Shown piece after piece: positions 20,079-28,925 of a stretch of 64,000 nt of DNA. Within the stretch, counting starts at the first letter, position 1, and each line of letters opens with the position of its first letter. Source of the DNA: Aquitalea magnusonii (GTDB lineage: Bacteria > Pseudomonadota > Gammaproteobacteria > Burkholderiales > Chromobacteriaceae); the NCBI RefSeq assembly GCF_002217795.2, contig NZ_AP018823.1, positions 3,224,001 to 3,288,000 of the forward strand, in the 5' to 3' direction. The position numbers and the translations under genes were made by a program. The notes beneath the pieces are model-generated. The model was not told the origin of the DNA and did not search any database. It worked only from the letters and a program-made list of their open reading frames with translations.

Positions 20079-20291
20079 TTACTGAGCAGCGGAAGCAGCC
20101 GGAGCGGAAGCAGCAGCAGCGGAAGCGTCAGCAGCCGGAGCGGAAGCGTCAGCAGCCGGAGCGGAAGCGTCAGCAGCCGGAGCGGAAGCTTCAACAGCAG
20201 GAGCGGAAGCTTCAGCCGGAGCATCAGCCTTCTTACCGCAAGCGGACAGAGCAACGGCCAGCAGGGCAGCAACGAGGAGCGACTGTTTCAT
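20079..20291 (-). CDS. Small Ala/Pro-rich repeat lipoprotein
   Basis: 70-residue protein. The signal peptide MKQSLLVAALLAVALSAC ends in a lipobox (LSAC), so the mature protein is lipidated and only about 53 residues long. It is nearly all Ala, Ser, Pro, Glu and Asp, in a 7-residue repeat ASAPAAD encoded by 21-bp tandem repeats. Function unknown; similar short lipoproteins are common in Neisseriales and may act as spacers in the envelope. It has its own terminator. A 5' leader of about 100 nt contains an inverted repeat (CGCCCA/TGGGCG, about 20338-20366). Confidence 0.8.
   Translation of the reverse strand: MKQSLLVAALLAVALSACGKKADAPAEASAPAVEASAPAADASAPAADASAPAADASAAAASAPAASAAQ
20121..20204. 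repeat. 21-bp tandem repeat inside the small lipoprotein gene
   Basis: Three perfect copies of a 21-bp unit (20121-20141, 20142-20162, 20163-20183) and a fourth diverged copy to 20204. The unit encodes seven residues, so copy-number change keeps the reading frame. Confidence 0.9.
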
Positions 20292-20556
20292 TTTTTCTTG
20301 ACCTTTAAAGATAAGTTAACAAGACGTCAATTTAATCGCCCAAGCTGTATTTGGAAATGACTGGGCGACTGAAAATCTTTCAGTGCGCAAATTGTATCAC
20401 GAAAAAAATTGCTGTGTAGGGGGGCAGACCAGCAAAAACGCCACTAATCCCACTGCAACCTTCCGCAGCGCAGCATTCCCGGCAAAATGAGCGTTTGAAC
20501 GCCGATGCTTGACCGGTAGATGCCTTGCCATGTGTACATTTGAACATCTGATGTGG

Positions 20557-21690
20557 TTATTTTGCTACAGACTGCGGCAAATGCCAATATCCAGATAGAT
20601 ATCCTTCGTACAGCGCATCCAATAACGACGGCCTGATGTCGGCTGGGGACAAATGCCGCTGATTGGCAAATTGTTGCCACAGTGCAACATCATTCGGTTC
20701 GATTTCGAGAACCTCACCATTGCAATAGAACATTTCATCATGGAACAGAATCAGGCTTTTGCGATCCAGTTCAATCCCGAGCAGCCCTACTTCTTGGGCA
20801 AACTCATCCTCATCCAGCTCTTCTGCTGGTGAATCGTAAAACACATGCGGCTTCGGTTCGGTCAGATAGTGTCCAAGGAAGTCGCTGATCGTCTGCTTGT
20901 CCCAAGTAATCTGACTTAGCATCTGGCTGACTTTATCTACCATTTCATCGCTGATGCGCGCCGGGTCTGGCTGACGTTGCAATTCAGGATCGGCATAACG
21001 GCCCTCCAGGCAGATGTGGTCCTGCATGTACACCAGAAACTGCGTTGCCAGCTCCTGCGTCGGTGCCGCGCGAAAACCGATGGAGTAAGTCATGCCCGGC
21101 TCAAGCGCCACCCCATAATGCGCACATTTGGGTGGCAGATAGAGCATGTCGCCATGTTCCAGCACAAACTCCTCTTCCACACGGAAGTCCTGCAAAACCC
21201 TGATGGGGGCATCCGGAATGAAATCGTCATCCGCTTGCGAGGAAATCTGCCAGCGCTTGCGCCCCCCCACTTGCAACAGGAAAACATCGTAGGAATCAAA
21301 ATGCGGACCAACCGTGCCACCAGGTGGCGCATAGCTAATCATCAGATCATCCAGCCTGGCAAAAGGGATGAAATCGAATTGCCACAGAATCTTGTCGATA
21401 TGCGGCAAGTGGTGGTTCACATTCTGCACCAGGATGGTCCAGTCGGTTTCACCCAGCTTACGGAATCGAGCGGGACGGAAGGGGCCACGCTCCAGGTGCC
21501 ATTTTCCGTTGCGGTTTTCGATCAGGCGTGACTCCACATCTTCCTGCATCGCCAGTTCGGACAGGCATTTGAAATCAACATGCGGCCCAACCTCAGTCAG
21601 CGCACCACGAATCAGCAAAGGCTTTTTTTGCCAGTATTCGCTCAGAAACTCTTCAGGGGTCAGCCCCCCCAGCAATGTCATCGTTTTCAT
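20557..21690 (-). CDS. roxA: Ribosomal protein L16 arginine hydroxylase-like cupin oxygenase
   Basis: JmjC/cupin 2-oxoglutarate-Fe(II) oxygenase of the YcfD/RoxA family, which hydroxylates an arginine of ribosomal protein L16. At 377 residues it is close to E. coli YcfD (373). The iron ligands are visible as HFD in GPHFDSYDVFLL and a later histidine in PPKCAHYGVAL. The N-terminal GGLTPEEFLSEYWQKKPLLI is typical of the family, and the C-terminal winged-helix part is present. It stands alone, divergent from slyD. Substrate assignment is from family knowledge. Confidence 0.88.
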   Translation of the reverse strand: MKTMTLLGGLTPEEFLSEYWQKKPLLIRGALTEVGPHVDFKCLSELAMQEDVESRLIENRNGKWHLERGPFRPARFRKLGETDWTILVQNVNHHLPHIDKILWQFDFIPFARLDDLMISYAPPGGTVGPHFDSYDVFLLQVGGRKRWQISSQADDDFIPDAPIRVLQDFRVEEEFVLEHGDMLYLPPKCAHYGVALEPGMTYSIGFRAAPTQELATQFLVYMQDHICLEGRYADPELQRQPDPARISDEMVDKVSQMLSQITWDKQTISDFLGHYLTEPKPHVFYDSPAEELDEDEFAQEVGLLGIELDRKSLILFHDEMFYCNGEVLEIEPNDVALWQQFANQRHLSPADIRPSLLDALYEGYLSGYWHLPQSVAK

Positions 21691-21828
21691 GGCAGTTTCA
21701 CGGGCTTACGAGCCCATCTATGGTTTACAATACGTTCAAGCGGCTTTCCCGCACGATTACTTGCAGGCCAAGAGGCGTATCCCGCCTTGCCCTGACAAGG
21801 TTTTTCATTTCATTCCGGACAATTTCTG

Positions 21829-22308
21829 ATGCAAATCGCCAAAGACACCGTCGTTACCCTCCACTACGAGATGTTCGACGCGGAGAACACCCTCCTCGAC
21901 AAAACCGAAGAGCCCATTGCCTACCTGCACGGTGGCTATGATGGCATCTTCCCGCTGGTTGAAGAGGCCCTGCACGGCAAGAGCGTTGGCGACTCCGTCG
22001 ACGTCAAGCTGACCCCGGATGATGCCTTCGGCGATCCGGAAGAAGAGCTGGTTCGTGTCGAAGACTTGGACGTCTTCCCGGCTGATGTTGAAGTCGGCAT
22101 GATGTTTGAAGCCGACGATCCGGAAACCGGCGATGTTCTGCTGTTCCGCGTCACCGACATCGCCGACGGCAAAGCCATCGTGGATGCCAACCATCCGCTG
22201 GCAGGTCAGACTATCCGCTTTGTTGCCAAGGTTACCGAAGTGCGTGCCGCTACTGCCGAAGAACTGAGCCACGGCCACGTTCACGGCGCACATGGCCACC
22301 ACCATTAA
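21829..22308 (+). CDS. slyD: FKBP-type peptidyl-prolyl isomerase SlyD
   Basis: Cytoplasmic prolyl isomerase and chaperone with a metal-binding tail. The 159 residues comprise an FKBP domain (AYLHGGYDGIFPLVEEALHGK), the inserted IF chaperone domain (about 70-120) and a short His-rich C-terminus (HGHVHGAHGHHH). The tail fits nickel binding for hydrogenase or urease maturation, although neither is in the window. Its tail is much shorter than that of E. coli SlyD. It is the only FKBP here and could replace the fkpB missing from the lspA-ispH interval. Confidence 0.9.
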   Translation: MQIAKDTVVTLHYEMFDAENTLLDKTEEPIAYLHGGYDGIFPLVEEALHGKSVGDSVDVKLTPDDAFGDPEEELVRVEDLDVFPADVEVGMMFEADDPETGDVLLFRVTDIADGKAIVDANHPLAGQTIRFVAKVTEVRAATAEELSHGHVHGAHGHHH

Positions 22309-22319
22309 GCATTAAGCCT

Positions 22320-22391
22320 GGCACTACACCGTAGTGCCGGTTCAAGACTGGCGCAGTCCTGACCGCAATCCGGTTCACAGGCTGCGCCAGT
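22320..22391. other. Two inverted repeats in the slyD-prmC convergent gap
   Basis: GGCACTAC/GTAGTGCC (22320-22338, 3-nt loop) is followed by ACTGGCGCAG/CTGCGCCAGT (22347-22391, 25-nt loop) and then TTTTC. The second may terminate slyD. The remaining sequence to 22593 shows no convincing gene. Confidence 0.5.
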
Positions 22392-22593
22392 TTTCAATTG
22401 GCCTCCGCCATCCCCGGCTTCAGCCATGGAGCTTGCCGTGATGACGGCTTTCAGGCTGGCGCCAGCATGCCTTCAGAATCGGCCTTTCCCCTTGATGCAA
22501 GGCAAAAGACTGCCAATGGCAGTAGCGAAACGCCTGGCAGCTTGCTGGCCCGCGGAGCAAGGCAGGCCACAGATGGCGCACCAGCCTGTCGGC

Positions 22594-23421
22594 TCAGGCG
22601 ACCGCTTTCCGGCCCAGCGACACCCGATCCAGCCCGGCCAGATCAAGCAGGGTTTCCACCGCCTGCAAGCCTGCTTGCCGCAAGAGCTGCCGCACCGCCT
22701 CACCTTGATCATAGCCATGCTCCAGCATGACCCAACCACCCGGCTTCAATCGCAGGGGGGCGCCGGCAATGATTTCGCGCAGGCAGGCCAGACCGTCACT
22801 TTCATCCGTGAGGGCCATGCGTGGTTCAAAACGGACATCACCCTCGTCCAGATGATGATCGTGCTGTTCGATATACGGCGGATTGGAAACAATCAGGTCG
22901 AAATCGCCCTGCCCGGCCAGTGGCTGATACCAGCTTCCCTGATGAAAGTGGACCACCGCGCCCAACTGTTCGGCATTGCCACGGGCAACTTCAAGTGCGG
23001 CCGCAGACAAATCAACCGCCTGCACCTGCCATACCGGGGCTTCCAGTGCCAAGGTAACGGCAATGGCACCACTGCCACAGCCCAGGTCCAGCACGCGCAT
23101 TGGTGCGACAGCGGCCACGCGCTGCAAGGCGGCTTCTACCAGATGCTCGGTCTCGGGGCGGGGGATCAACACCGCAGGTGTAACCCGGAAGTTGCGACCA
23201 TAGAATTCGCGTTCGCCCAGCAAGTAGGCCATCGGCTCGCCTTGCAGGCGGCGCTGTGCCAGCTGCGTAAACTGGGCAGCTTCACTTTCAGTGAGCTGCA
23301 GATCAGGATCGGCAATCATGCGGGCATGGGTCAGGCCCGGACGGACATGCTGCAACAGCATGCGTGCCTCCAGACGGGGCAGTGGATGGCAGCGCAGTGC
23401 CTGTGCAAGGGTCAGCATCAT
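22594..23421 (-). CDS. prmC: Release factor glutamine N5-methyltransferase
   Basis: SAM-dependent methyltransferase modifying the GGQ glutamine of RF1/RF2. 275 residues, with an N-terminal helical bundle, the SAM motif LDLGCGSGAIAVTLA and the catalytic NPPY in VSNPPYIEQHD. It begins directly after the mgtE stop (TGAATGATG), implying translational coupling with mgtE. The usual neighbours hemA and prfA are absent. Confidence 0.95.
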   Translation of the reverse strand: MMLTLAQALRCHPLPRLEARMLLQHVRPGLTHARMIADPDLQLTESEAAQFTQLAQRRLQGEPMAYLLGEREFYGRNFRVTPAVLIPRPETEHLVEAALQRVAAVAPMRVLDLGCGSGAIAVTLALEAPVWQVQAVDLSAAALEVARGNAEQLGAVVHFHQGSWYQPLAGQGDFDLIVSNPPYIEQHDHHLDEGDVRFEPRMALTDESDGLACLREIIAGAPLRLKPGGWVMLEHGYDQGEAVRQLLRQAGLQAVETLLDLAGLDRVSLGRKAVA

Positions 23422-24825
23422 TCAAAGCAGGAAAATGGTGGCCAGGCCAAGGAAAATGAAAAAACCACCGGAATCGGTGCAGGCGGTGATCAACACGCTG
23501 GAGCCCAGTGCGGGATCCCGCCCCAGTTTTTGCATCAGGGAAGGAATCAGCACCCCCATGGTGGCGGCCAGCATCAGGTTGAGCGTCATGGCAGCCAGCA
23601 TCACCAGCCCCAATGACAGGCGTCCATACAATAGCCAGGCAATCAGGCCGATGGCCCCGCCCCATATCAGTCCATTGATGATGCTGACCCCCAATTCCTT
23701 GCGCCACAAGCGCCAAGCCTGGCTTACCTGCATCTGGCCCATGGCCAGCGCGCGCACAATCATGGTGATGGTCTGATTGCCAGAGTTACCGCCAATGCCG
23801 GCCACGATAGGCATCAGCGCAGCCAATGCCACCAGTTGGTTGATGGATTGTTCAAACACACCAATCACGCGGGAAGCAACAAAGGCGGTACACAGATTGA
23901 TGGCCAGCCAGGACCAGCGGTTCTTCACAGAGTCGATCACCGGTGCAAACAGGTCTTCTTCTTCTTTCAAACCGGCCAGATTCAGCACTTCGCTGTCCGA
24001 CTCCTCGCGCATCACATCGACCATTTCGTCCACGGTCAGGCGGCCAATCAGCGCACCGCGCTCATCGACAACAGGTGCGGATACCAGATCGTAACGCTCG
24101 AATGCCAGGGCCGCGTCTCGCGCTTCATCTTCTGGCTGGAAGGATACGACCTCGGTCGCCATTACGTCGGCCACCATGGCTTCCGGATCGGCCACCAACA
24201 GGCTGCGCAAGGGCAGTACCCCGCAGAGCACTTCATTGGCGTCCAGCACAAAAATCTTGTCGGTCTGGTGCGGCAGCTCGTCAAAACGGCGCAGATAGCG
24301 CAATACGACTTCACAACTGACATCGGCACGGATTTTCACCAGCTCAAAATCCATCAGGGCACCGATGCTGCCCTCCGGGTAGGACAGTGCCGATTGCAGT
24401 TGCTCACGCTCGGCTTCATCCAGCTCCCCCATGACTTCGTAAACCACCTGCCGCGGCAGATCGCCGGCGAGGTCTGCCAACTCATCGGTATCCAACTGAC
24501 GCACAGCGGCAACCAGTTCGTCCGGGGCCATGGACTCGATCAGGGTTTCCCGGACGGCATCGGAAACTTCCAGCAGGATGTCACCATCCTGCTGTGCCTT
24601 GACGCGATTCCAGACCAGCAGCCGCTCTTCCAGCGGCAGGGCTTCGAGAATGTAGGCGATATCTGCCGGATGCAGGTTTTGCAGCCTTTGCTGCAGATCA
24701 TCGAGTGCCGGTGAAGTGGCAGGGGCGACAGCATCATTTTCCTGATGCAGCGCAATCAGCCTTTGCACCTCAGCCAGGCTTTCGCTCAATCGTTCAGCAG
24801 TTTGTTTTTTTTCGATAACCGACAA
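23422..24825 (-). CDS. mgtE: MgtE-family magnesium transporter
   Basis: Inner-membrane Mg2+ channel of 467 residues. It has a cytosolic superhelical N domain (about 40-150), a CBS pair (about 155-275, with VLPLRSLLVADPE and RLTVDEMVDVMREE) and five C-terminal membrane segments with the pore motif PIVAGIGGNSGNQ. The start is most likely TTG 24825, six bases after a strong GGAAGGAG; there is no ATG or GTG near in frame, and the upstream TTG at 24831 touches the Shine-Dalgarno. No M-box riboswitch was recognised in the 190-bp upstream gap, which holds only a CCCCTTGC/GCAAGGGG hairpin near 25005-25025. Confidence 0.93.
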   Translation of the reverse strand: MSVIEKKQTAERLSESLAEVQRLIALHQENDAVAPATSPALDDLQQRLQNLHPADIAYILEALPLEERLLVWNRVKAQQDGDILLEVSDAVRETLIESMAPDELVAAVRQLDTDELADLAGDLPRQVVYEVMGELDEAEREQLQSALSYPEGSIGALMDFELVKIRADVSCEVVLRYLRRFDELPHQTDKIFVLDANEVLCGVLPLRSLLVADPEAMVADVMATEVVSFQPEDEARDAALAFERYDLVSAPVVDERGALIGRLTVDEMVDVMREESDSEVLNLAGLKEEEDLFAPVIDSVKNRWSWLAINLCTAFVASRVIGVFEQSINQLVALAALMPIVAGIGGNSGNQTITMIVRALAMGQMQVSQAWRLWRKELGVSIINGLIWGGAIGLIAWLLYGRLSLGLVMLAAMTLNLMLAATMGVLIPSLMQKLGRDPALGSSVLITACTDSGGFFIFLGLATIFLL

Positions 24826-25028
24826 GCACAACTCCTTCCGCCATGGCGACGGAGACTGGGCTACACGGTCGTAACGGCGGGAATCAACAAGGAAAAACGG
24901 GGGAGCCAGAGGCTATGGGGTAACTGGGTAAGTCCATGTGCAATACCACGCCTTTTCGGCGCGGCAGAACGTATAAACAGGAGCGGGATTGTAACATGAA
25001 GCCCCCTTGCCTTCCAGCAAGGGGTATC

Positions 25029-25712
25029 TCAGGGAAGGTCGGCAAACGCCATGCGACGCTGGATGATGCGGGTTTTCTTCATCAAGCCCGGCGCATTGCG
25101 ATGCTCATCGTAGTAACGCGGATTAGGCACCATGGCAGCCAGTTTGGCCGCCTGCCCCGCGGAGAGCCGGGCAGCGCTGGTATGGAAGTAATAGCGGGCA
25201 GCGGCTTCGGCCCCAAATACACCGTTACCCCACTCGATGACATTGAGGTAAATCTCGAAAATGCGGCGTTTATCCAGCACCTTCTCCAGCATCACGGTAA
25301 TGGCGGCCTCTTCCAGCTTGCGCCATGGTGTTTTCTTGCTGGACAGAAACAGGTTTTTTGCCAATTGCTGGCTGATGGTGGAACCACCCGCCACGATGCG
25401 CCCCTGCTTCAGGTTCTTTTCGAAAGCCGCCTCGATGCCATCCCAGTCAAAGCCTTCGTGATCGGCAAACTTGGCATCTTCCGCCGCAATCAGCGCGCGT
25501 TTGAGATTGGGGGAAATCTGGGCGTACGGCACCCATTTCTGCCGCAAGGCAGCCTCGGGGTCGTCTTCCTGCAGTTTGGCCAACTGCTCGTTCATGAAGG
25601 CACTGGCGGAAGGATTATGACTGCGCCAGTAAACGATGTGACCGAAGATCCACAGGTTGTACAACACAATGGCGGCCACCAGGACCGCCATGATCTTGAA
25701 AATGAGCCGCAT
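25029..25712 (-). CDS. mtgA: Monofunctional peptidoglycan glycosyltransferase
   Basis: Membrane-anchored GT51 enzyme polymerising lipid II into glycan strands. One N-terminal transmembrane helix (about residues 4-25) is followed by the GT51 motifs: the catalytic glutamate in AAEDAKFADHEGFDWDGI, GGSTISQQLAKNLFL, RRIFEIYLN and GVFGAEAAARYYF. 227 residues, the normal MtgA length, with no transpeptidase domain. The start at 25712 matches the family; its Shine-Dalgarno is weak, and it begins 5 bp after the aroE stop, so it may depend on coupling. Confidence 0.93.
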   Translation of the reverse strand: MRLIFKIMAVLVAAIVLYNLWIFGHIVYWRSHNPSASAFMNEQLAKLQEDDPEAALRQKWVPYAQISPNLKRALIAAEDAKFADHEGFDWDGIEAAFEKNLKQGRIVAGGSTISQQLAKNLFLSSKKTPWRKLEEAAITVMLEKVLDKRRIFEIYLNVIEWGNGVFGAEAAARYYFHTSAARLSAGQAAKLAAMVPNPRYYDEHRNAPGLMKKTRIIQRRMAFADLP

Positions 25713-25716
25713 CAAA

Positions 25717-26538
25717 TCAAGCCAGCACTTCTCGCAGCATATTGGTGACCTTGCGTGTATCCGGCTTGACCCCACGCCAGATATGGAAGGACTCGGCAGC
25801 CTGCTCCACCAGCATGCCCAGGCCATCGGCCAGCATGCCGGCGTTTTCGCTTTGCGCACGTTTCAGGAAAGGCGTCAGACCCTTGCTGTACACCATGTCG
25901 TAAGCCAGAGTGCGCGCCGTAAAGATGTTGGCCGGCAGCGGCGGGATTTCATTATGCAGGCTGGTGGAAGTCCCGTTGATGATGATGTCGAAGGTTTTGC
26001 CTTCCAGCGCCTCGTAACCACTGGCCTGAACCTCACCCCAGGGGGCGAAATGATGGGCAATGGATTCCGCCTTGATCAAGGTACGGTTGGCAATGGTCAC
26101 CTTGGCTGGCTTTTGCTCCAGAATCGGTTCCAGCACGCCGCGAACAGCACCACCGGCACCCAGGATGAGGATGCTTTTGCCTTCCATCGGGAAATCAAGG
26201 TTTTCCACGATATCGCGCACCAGGCCGACACCGTCAGTATTGTCGCCATAGACTTTGCCATCACGGAAAGTCAGGGTATTGACGGCTTCGGCGGCACGGG
26301 CGCGCTCGGTCACTTCCTGCGCCATGCGGAAGGCATCGCCCTTGAACGGCAGGGTGACATTCAGGCCCAGGCCACCGTTTTGCACAAACTGGCCAACCAC
26401 TTCGTTGAACTTGTCCAGCTCGGCAAACAGCTTTTCATATTGCACGGCTTCGCCGGTGGCGCGGGCAAACTCGCTATGAATGAACGGAGACTGGCTATGG
26501 GAAACGGGGTTACCGATGACGGCGTAACGGTTGGTCAT
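25717..26538 (-). CDS. aroE: Shikimate dehydrogenase
   Basis: NADPH-dependent reduction of 3-dehydroshikimate. 273 residues, with the substrate site SHSQSPFIH, the catalytic lysine in NVTLPFKG, the aspartate in NTDGVGL and the nucleotide motif LGAGGAVRGVL. It forms an aroE-mtgA pair with a 4-bp gap, an arrangement seen in other beta-proteobacteria. Confidence 0.96.
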   Translation of the reverse strand: MTNRYAVIGNPVSHSQSPFIHSEFARATGEAVQYEKLFAELDKFNEVVGQFVQNGGLGLNVTLPFKGDAFRMAQEVTERARAAEAVNTLTFRDGKVYGDNTDGVGLVRDIVENLDFPMEGKSILILGAGGAVRGVLEPILEQKPAKVTIANRTLIKAESIAHHFAPWGEVQASGYEALEGKTFDIIINGTSTSLHNEIPPLPANIFTARTLAYDMVYSKGLTPFLKRAQSENAGMLADGLGMLVEQAAESFHIWRGVKPDTRKVTNMLREVLA

Positions 26539-26664
26539 GATCAGCTTTCTTGGATTCCTGTGGTGCTACCGCATTGTGCGGTTCATCTGCTGAGGTAGCA
26601 CTTTGCCGTGTAACGTCATAAACATCAACCGGTCAATACCCCTGTCCCAACAATCCAGCGCAGC

Positions 26665-27117
26665 TCAGCCCTGCACCCAGGGCAGGCCATGAGCCTTCCA
26701 GCCGGTCAGATTGCCGCGGTGTTCCTGCCCATCCTTGTCCCCTTCAAAGCCTTCCAGCACGTTGTAAACCCGAGTGTAACCGGCGGCGGCGGCCAATACC
26801 GCAGCCTCATGCGAACGCACGCCACTGCGGCACATCAGCAGCAGCACCGCATCCTTGCCAACTGCGCCCTGCAATTGGGCAGAGAACTGCGGATTGGGCT
26901 GCATGCCGGGGAAAGTGCGCAGCTCGATGCGTAGCGCGCCGGGCACTACACCAACGAATTGCCATTCAGCCGCACTGCGTACATCCACCAGCACGGCGCC
27001 TTCCAAATGCTGGGTAAGATAATGGGCTTCAGGCGGCGTCAGCGCGCCCTGATAAGCAAGCTGCTGGCTTGCCGCACGTTCGGCGGCAGTTTGCAGAATG
27101 AGGGTTGTTTGTTCCAT
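26665..27117 (-). CDS. Rhodanese-domain sulfurtransferase-like protein
   Basis: 150-residue protein with one rhodanese domain (VLVDVRSAAEWQFVGVVPGA at about 43-62) and an active-site loop CRSGVRS around residue 95. The cysteine is present, so sulfur transfer is possible; the physiological acceptor is unknown. The C-terminus GNLTGWKAHGLPW is typical of single-domain bacterial rhodaneses. It is divergent from glnA but separated from it by the long nitrogen-control region. Confidence 0.88.
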   Translation of the reverse strand: MEQTTLILQTAAERAASQQLAYQGALTPPEAHYLTQHLEGAVLVDVRSAAEWQFVGVVPGALRIELRTFPGMQPNPQFSAQLQGAVGKDAVLLLMCRSGVRSHEAAVLAAAAGYTRVYNVLEGFEGDKDGQEHRGNLTGWKAHGLPWVQG

Positions 27118-27206
27118 CGTTGACCTTCCTTTCCTTGTAACGAGGCCGTGTCATTCTTTGCCGTATGGCAGGCTTGCCAGCCTGCCCAGGAGCGGGCACA
27201 AGCAAA

Positions 27207-27221
27207 GCACCATGATGGTGC
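27207..27221. promoter_or_regulatory. NtrC binding site upstream of glnA
   Basis: GCACC-ATGAT-GGTGC is a perfect dyad matching the known NtrC pattern (GCACC N5 GGTGC). It lies about 95-110 bp upstream of the sigma-54 core, the normal enhancer distance. A weaker half-site, GGTGC, is at 27248-27252. Confidence 0.8.
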
Positions 27222-27315
27222 AATTCAACCATGCAGCATCCCATTTTGGTGCGTATTGAATGACTAGCCGGGTCGCAGACCCTGTGACACAATGATTAAA
27301 TTAGCGTTCTTAGCC

Positions 27316-27331
27316 TGGCACGCTTCATGCT
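27316..27331 (+). promoter_or_regulatory. Sigma-54 promoter of glnA
   Basis: TGGCACGCTTCATGCT matches the -24/-12 consensus TGGCACRNNNNTTGCW with one mismatch (A for T in TTGC) and correct spacing. The glnA ATG is 70 bp downstream. Together with the NtrC dyad it implies induction under nitrogen limitation. Confidence 0.85.
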
Positions 27332-27400
27332 TGAGTCGAAGCGTACCATCTTTATCAAGCAATATTGCTTTCGATGCACGTTGCCTTTAGGAGAACATTC

Positions 27401-28819
27401 ATGGCGGTTGCAGACGTAGTCAAGCTGATTCAAGAAAACGACGTCAAGTTCGTAGACCTGCGCTTTACTGATACCCGTGGTAAAGAACAACACGTTACCA
27501 TCCCGGCACACGTGCTGCTGGAAGATGCTGATGAATGGTTTGAGCGCGGCCACGCGTTCGACGGTTCTTCTATCGCCGGCTGGAAGGGTATCCAGGCTTC
27601 CGACATGCTGCTGATGGCTGATCCGGCCACCGCCAAGATCGACCCCTTCTTTGACGAACCCACCGTATTCATGTCTTGTGACGTGATCGACCCGGCTGAC
27701 GGCAAGGGTTACGACCGCGACCCGCGCTCCATCGCCAAGCGCGCTGAAGCTTACCTGAAGGCATCCGGCCTGGGCGACACCGCCTACTTTGGTCCGGAAC
27801 CGGAATTCTTCGTATTCGACAGCATCACCTGGGGCACCGACATGTCCGGTTGCTTCGTGAAGATCAAGTCCGAAGAAGCTGCCTGGGCCTCCGCCGAAGA
27901 ATTCGAAGGTGGCAACACCGGTCACCGTCCGGGCGTGAAGGGTGGCTACTTCCCGGTTCCGCCGGTTGACTCTGCACAAGACCTGCGTTCCGCCATGGTT
28001 CTGCTGCTGGAAGAGCTGGGCGTTCCGGTTGAAGTACACCACCACGAAGTGGCCACTGCCGGCCAAATGGAAATCGGTACCAAGTTCAGCACCCTGACCC
28101 AGCGTGCCGACTGGACCCAGATCCTGAAATACGTGGTTCAGAACGTGGCACACAGCTACGGCAAGACCGCTACCTTCATGCCCAAGCCCATCGTTGGTGA
28201 CAACGGTTCCGGCATGCACGTTCACCAGTCCATCTGGAAAGACGGCAAGAACCTGTTTGCTGGCGACGGCTACGCCGGCCTGTCCGACACCGCCCTGTAC
28301 TACATCGGCGGTATCATCAAGCACGCCAAGGCGCTGAACGCCATCACCAACCCGGGTACCAACTCCTACAAGCGTCTGGTTCCGCACTACGAAGCTCCGG
28401 TGAAACTGGCTTACTCCGCCAAGAACCGTTCCGCTTCCATCCGTATCCCGCACGTGGCCAACCCGAAGGCACGCCGTATCGAAGCGCGCTTCCCGGATCC
28501 GCTGGCTAACCCGTACCTGTGCTTCTCCGCGCTGCTGATGGCTGGTCTGGACGGTATCCAGAACAAGATTCACCCGGGCGATGCCGCTGACAAGAACCTG
28601 TACGACCTGCCGCCGGAAGAAGACAAGCTGATCCCGACCGTGTGCGCCAGCCTGGACGAAGCCCTGGCTGCCCTGGACGCAGACCGCGACTTCCTGACCC
28701 GTGGCGGTGTGTTCTCCAACGAATGGATCGACGCCTACATCGAACTGAAGATGCAGGAGGTCAACCTGACCCGCATGACTACCCACCCGGTAGAATTTGC
28801 GATGTACTACTCCCTGTAA
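27401..28819 (+). CDS. glnA: Glutamine synthetase type I
   Basis: ATP-dependent glutamine formation from glutamate and ammonia; forms a dodecamer. 472 residues, with FDGSSI near the N-terminus, the ATP/metal motifs [11 protein letters not shown] and GSGMHVHQS, the NRSASIRIP arginine loop and the adenylylation tyrosine in [10 protein letters not shown]. Activity should therefore be controlled by GlnE as well as by transcription. The ATG at 27401 has AGGAGA before it; the frame extends 36 bp upstream without support. Codon choice is strongly biased, fitting high expression. Confidence 0.98.
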   Translation: MAVADVVKLIQENDVKFVDLRFTDTRGKEQHVTIPAHVLLEDADEWFERGHAFDGSSIAGWKGIQASDMLLMADPATAKIDPFFDEPTVFMSCDVIDPADGKGYDRDPRSIAKRAEAYLKASGLGDTAYFGPEPEFFVFDSITWGTDMSGCFVKIKSEEAAWASAEEFEGGNTGHRPGVKGGYFPVPPVDSAQDLRSAMVLLLEELGVPVEVHHHEVATAGQMEIGTKFSTLTQRADWTQILKYVVQNVAHSYGKTATFMPKPIVGDNGSGMHVHQSIWKDGKNLFAGDGYAGLSDTALYYIGGIIKHAKALNAITNPGTNSYKRLVPHYEAPVKLAYSAKNRSASIRIPHVANPKARRIEARFPDPLANPYLCFSALLMAGLDGIQNKIHPGDAADKNLYDLPPEEDKLIPTVCASLDEALAALDADRDFLTRGGVFSNEWIDAYIELKMQEVNLTRMTTHPVEFAMYYSL

Positions 28820-28857
28820 TCAGGCAGCGGCGTCCACGGACGCCTTGCCGGATGCAC

Positions 28858-28892
28858 AAAGCCCGCACAAGTACTACCTGTGCGGGCTTTTT
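28858..28892 (+). terminator. Terminator of glnA
   Basis: Twelve-bp stem AAAGCCCGCACA/TGTGCGGGCTTT followed by Ts, 39 bp after the stop. A smaller hairpin GGCGTCC/GGACGCC (28829-28844) precedes it. Confidence 0.9.
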
Positions 28893-28925
28893 CATGGCTG
28901 CCAGCCCGGCTTGCTCGGGCGAGGT

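Noticed and set aside
22426..23616. 396-codon plus-strand frame opposite prmC
   Set aside because: Antisense to prmC and mgtE, whose motifs are intact; low-complexity Gln/His-rich translation typical of a shadow.
24832..25020. Possible Mg2+ riboswitch (M-box) upstream of mgtE
   Set aside because: Only a short CCCCTTGC hairpin is visible; the conserved M-box helices could not be found by eye.
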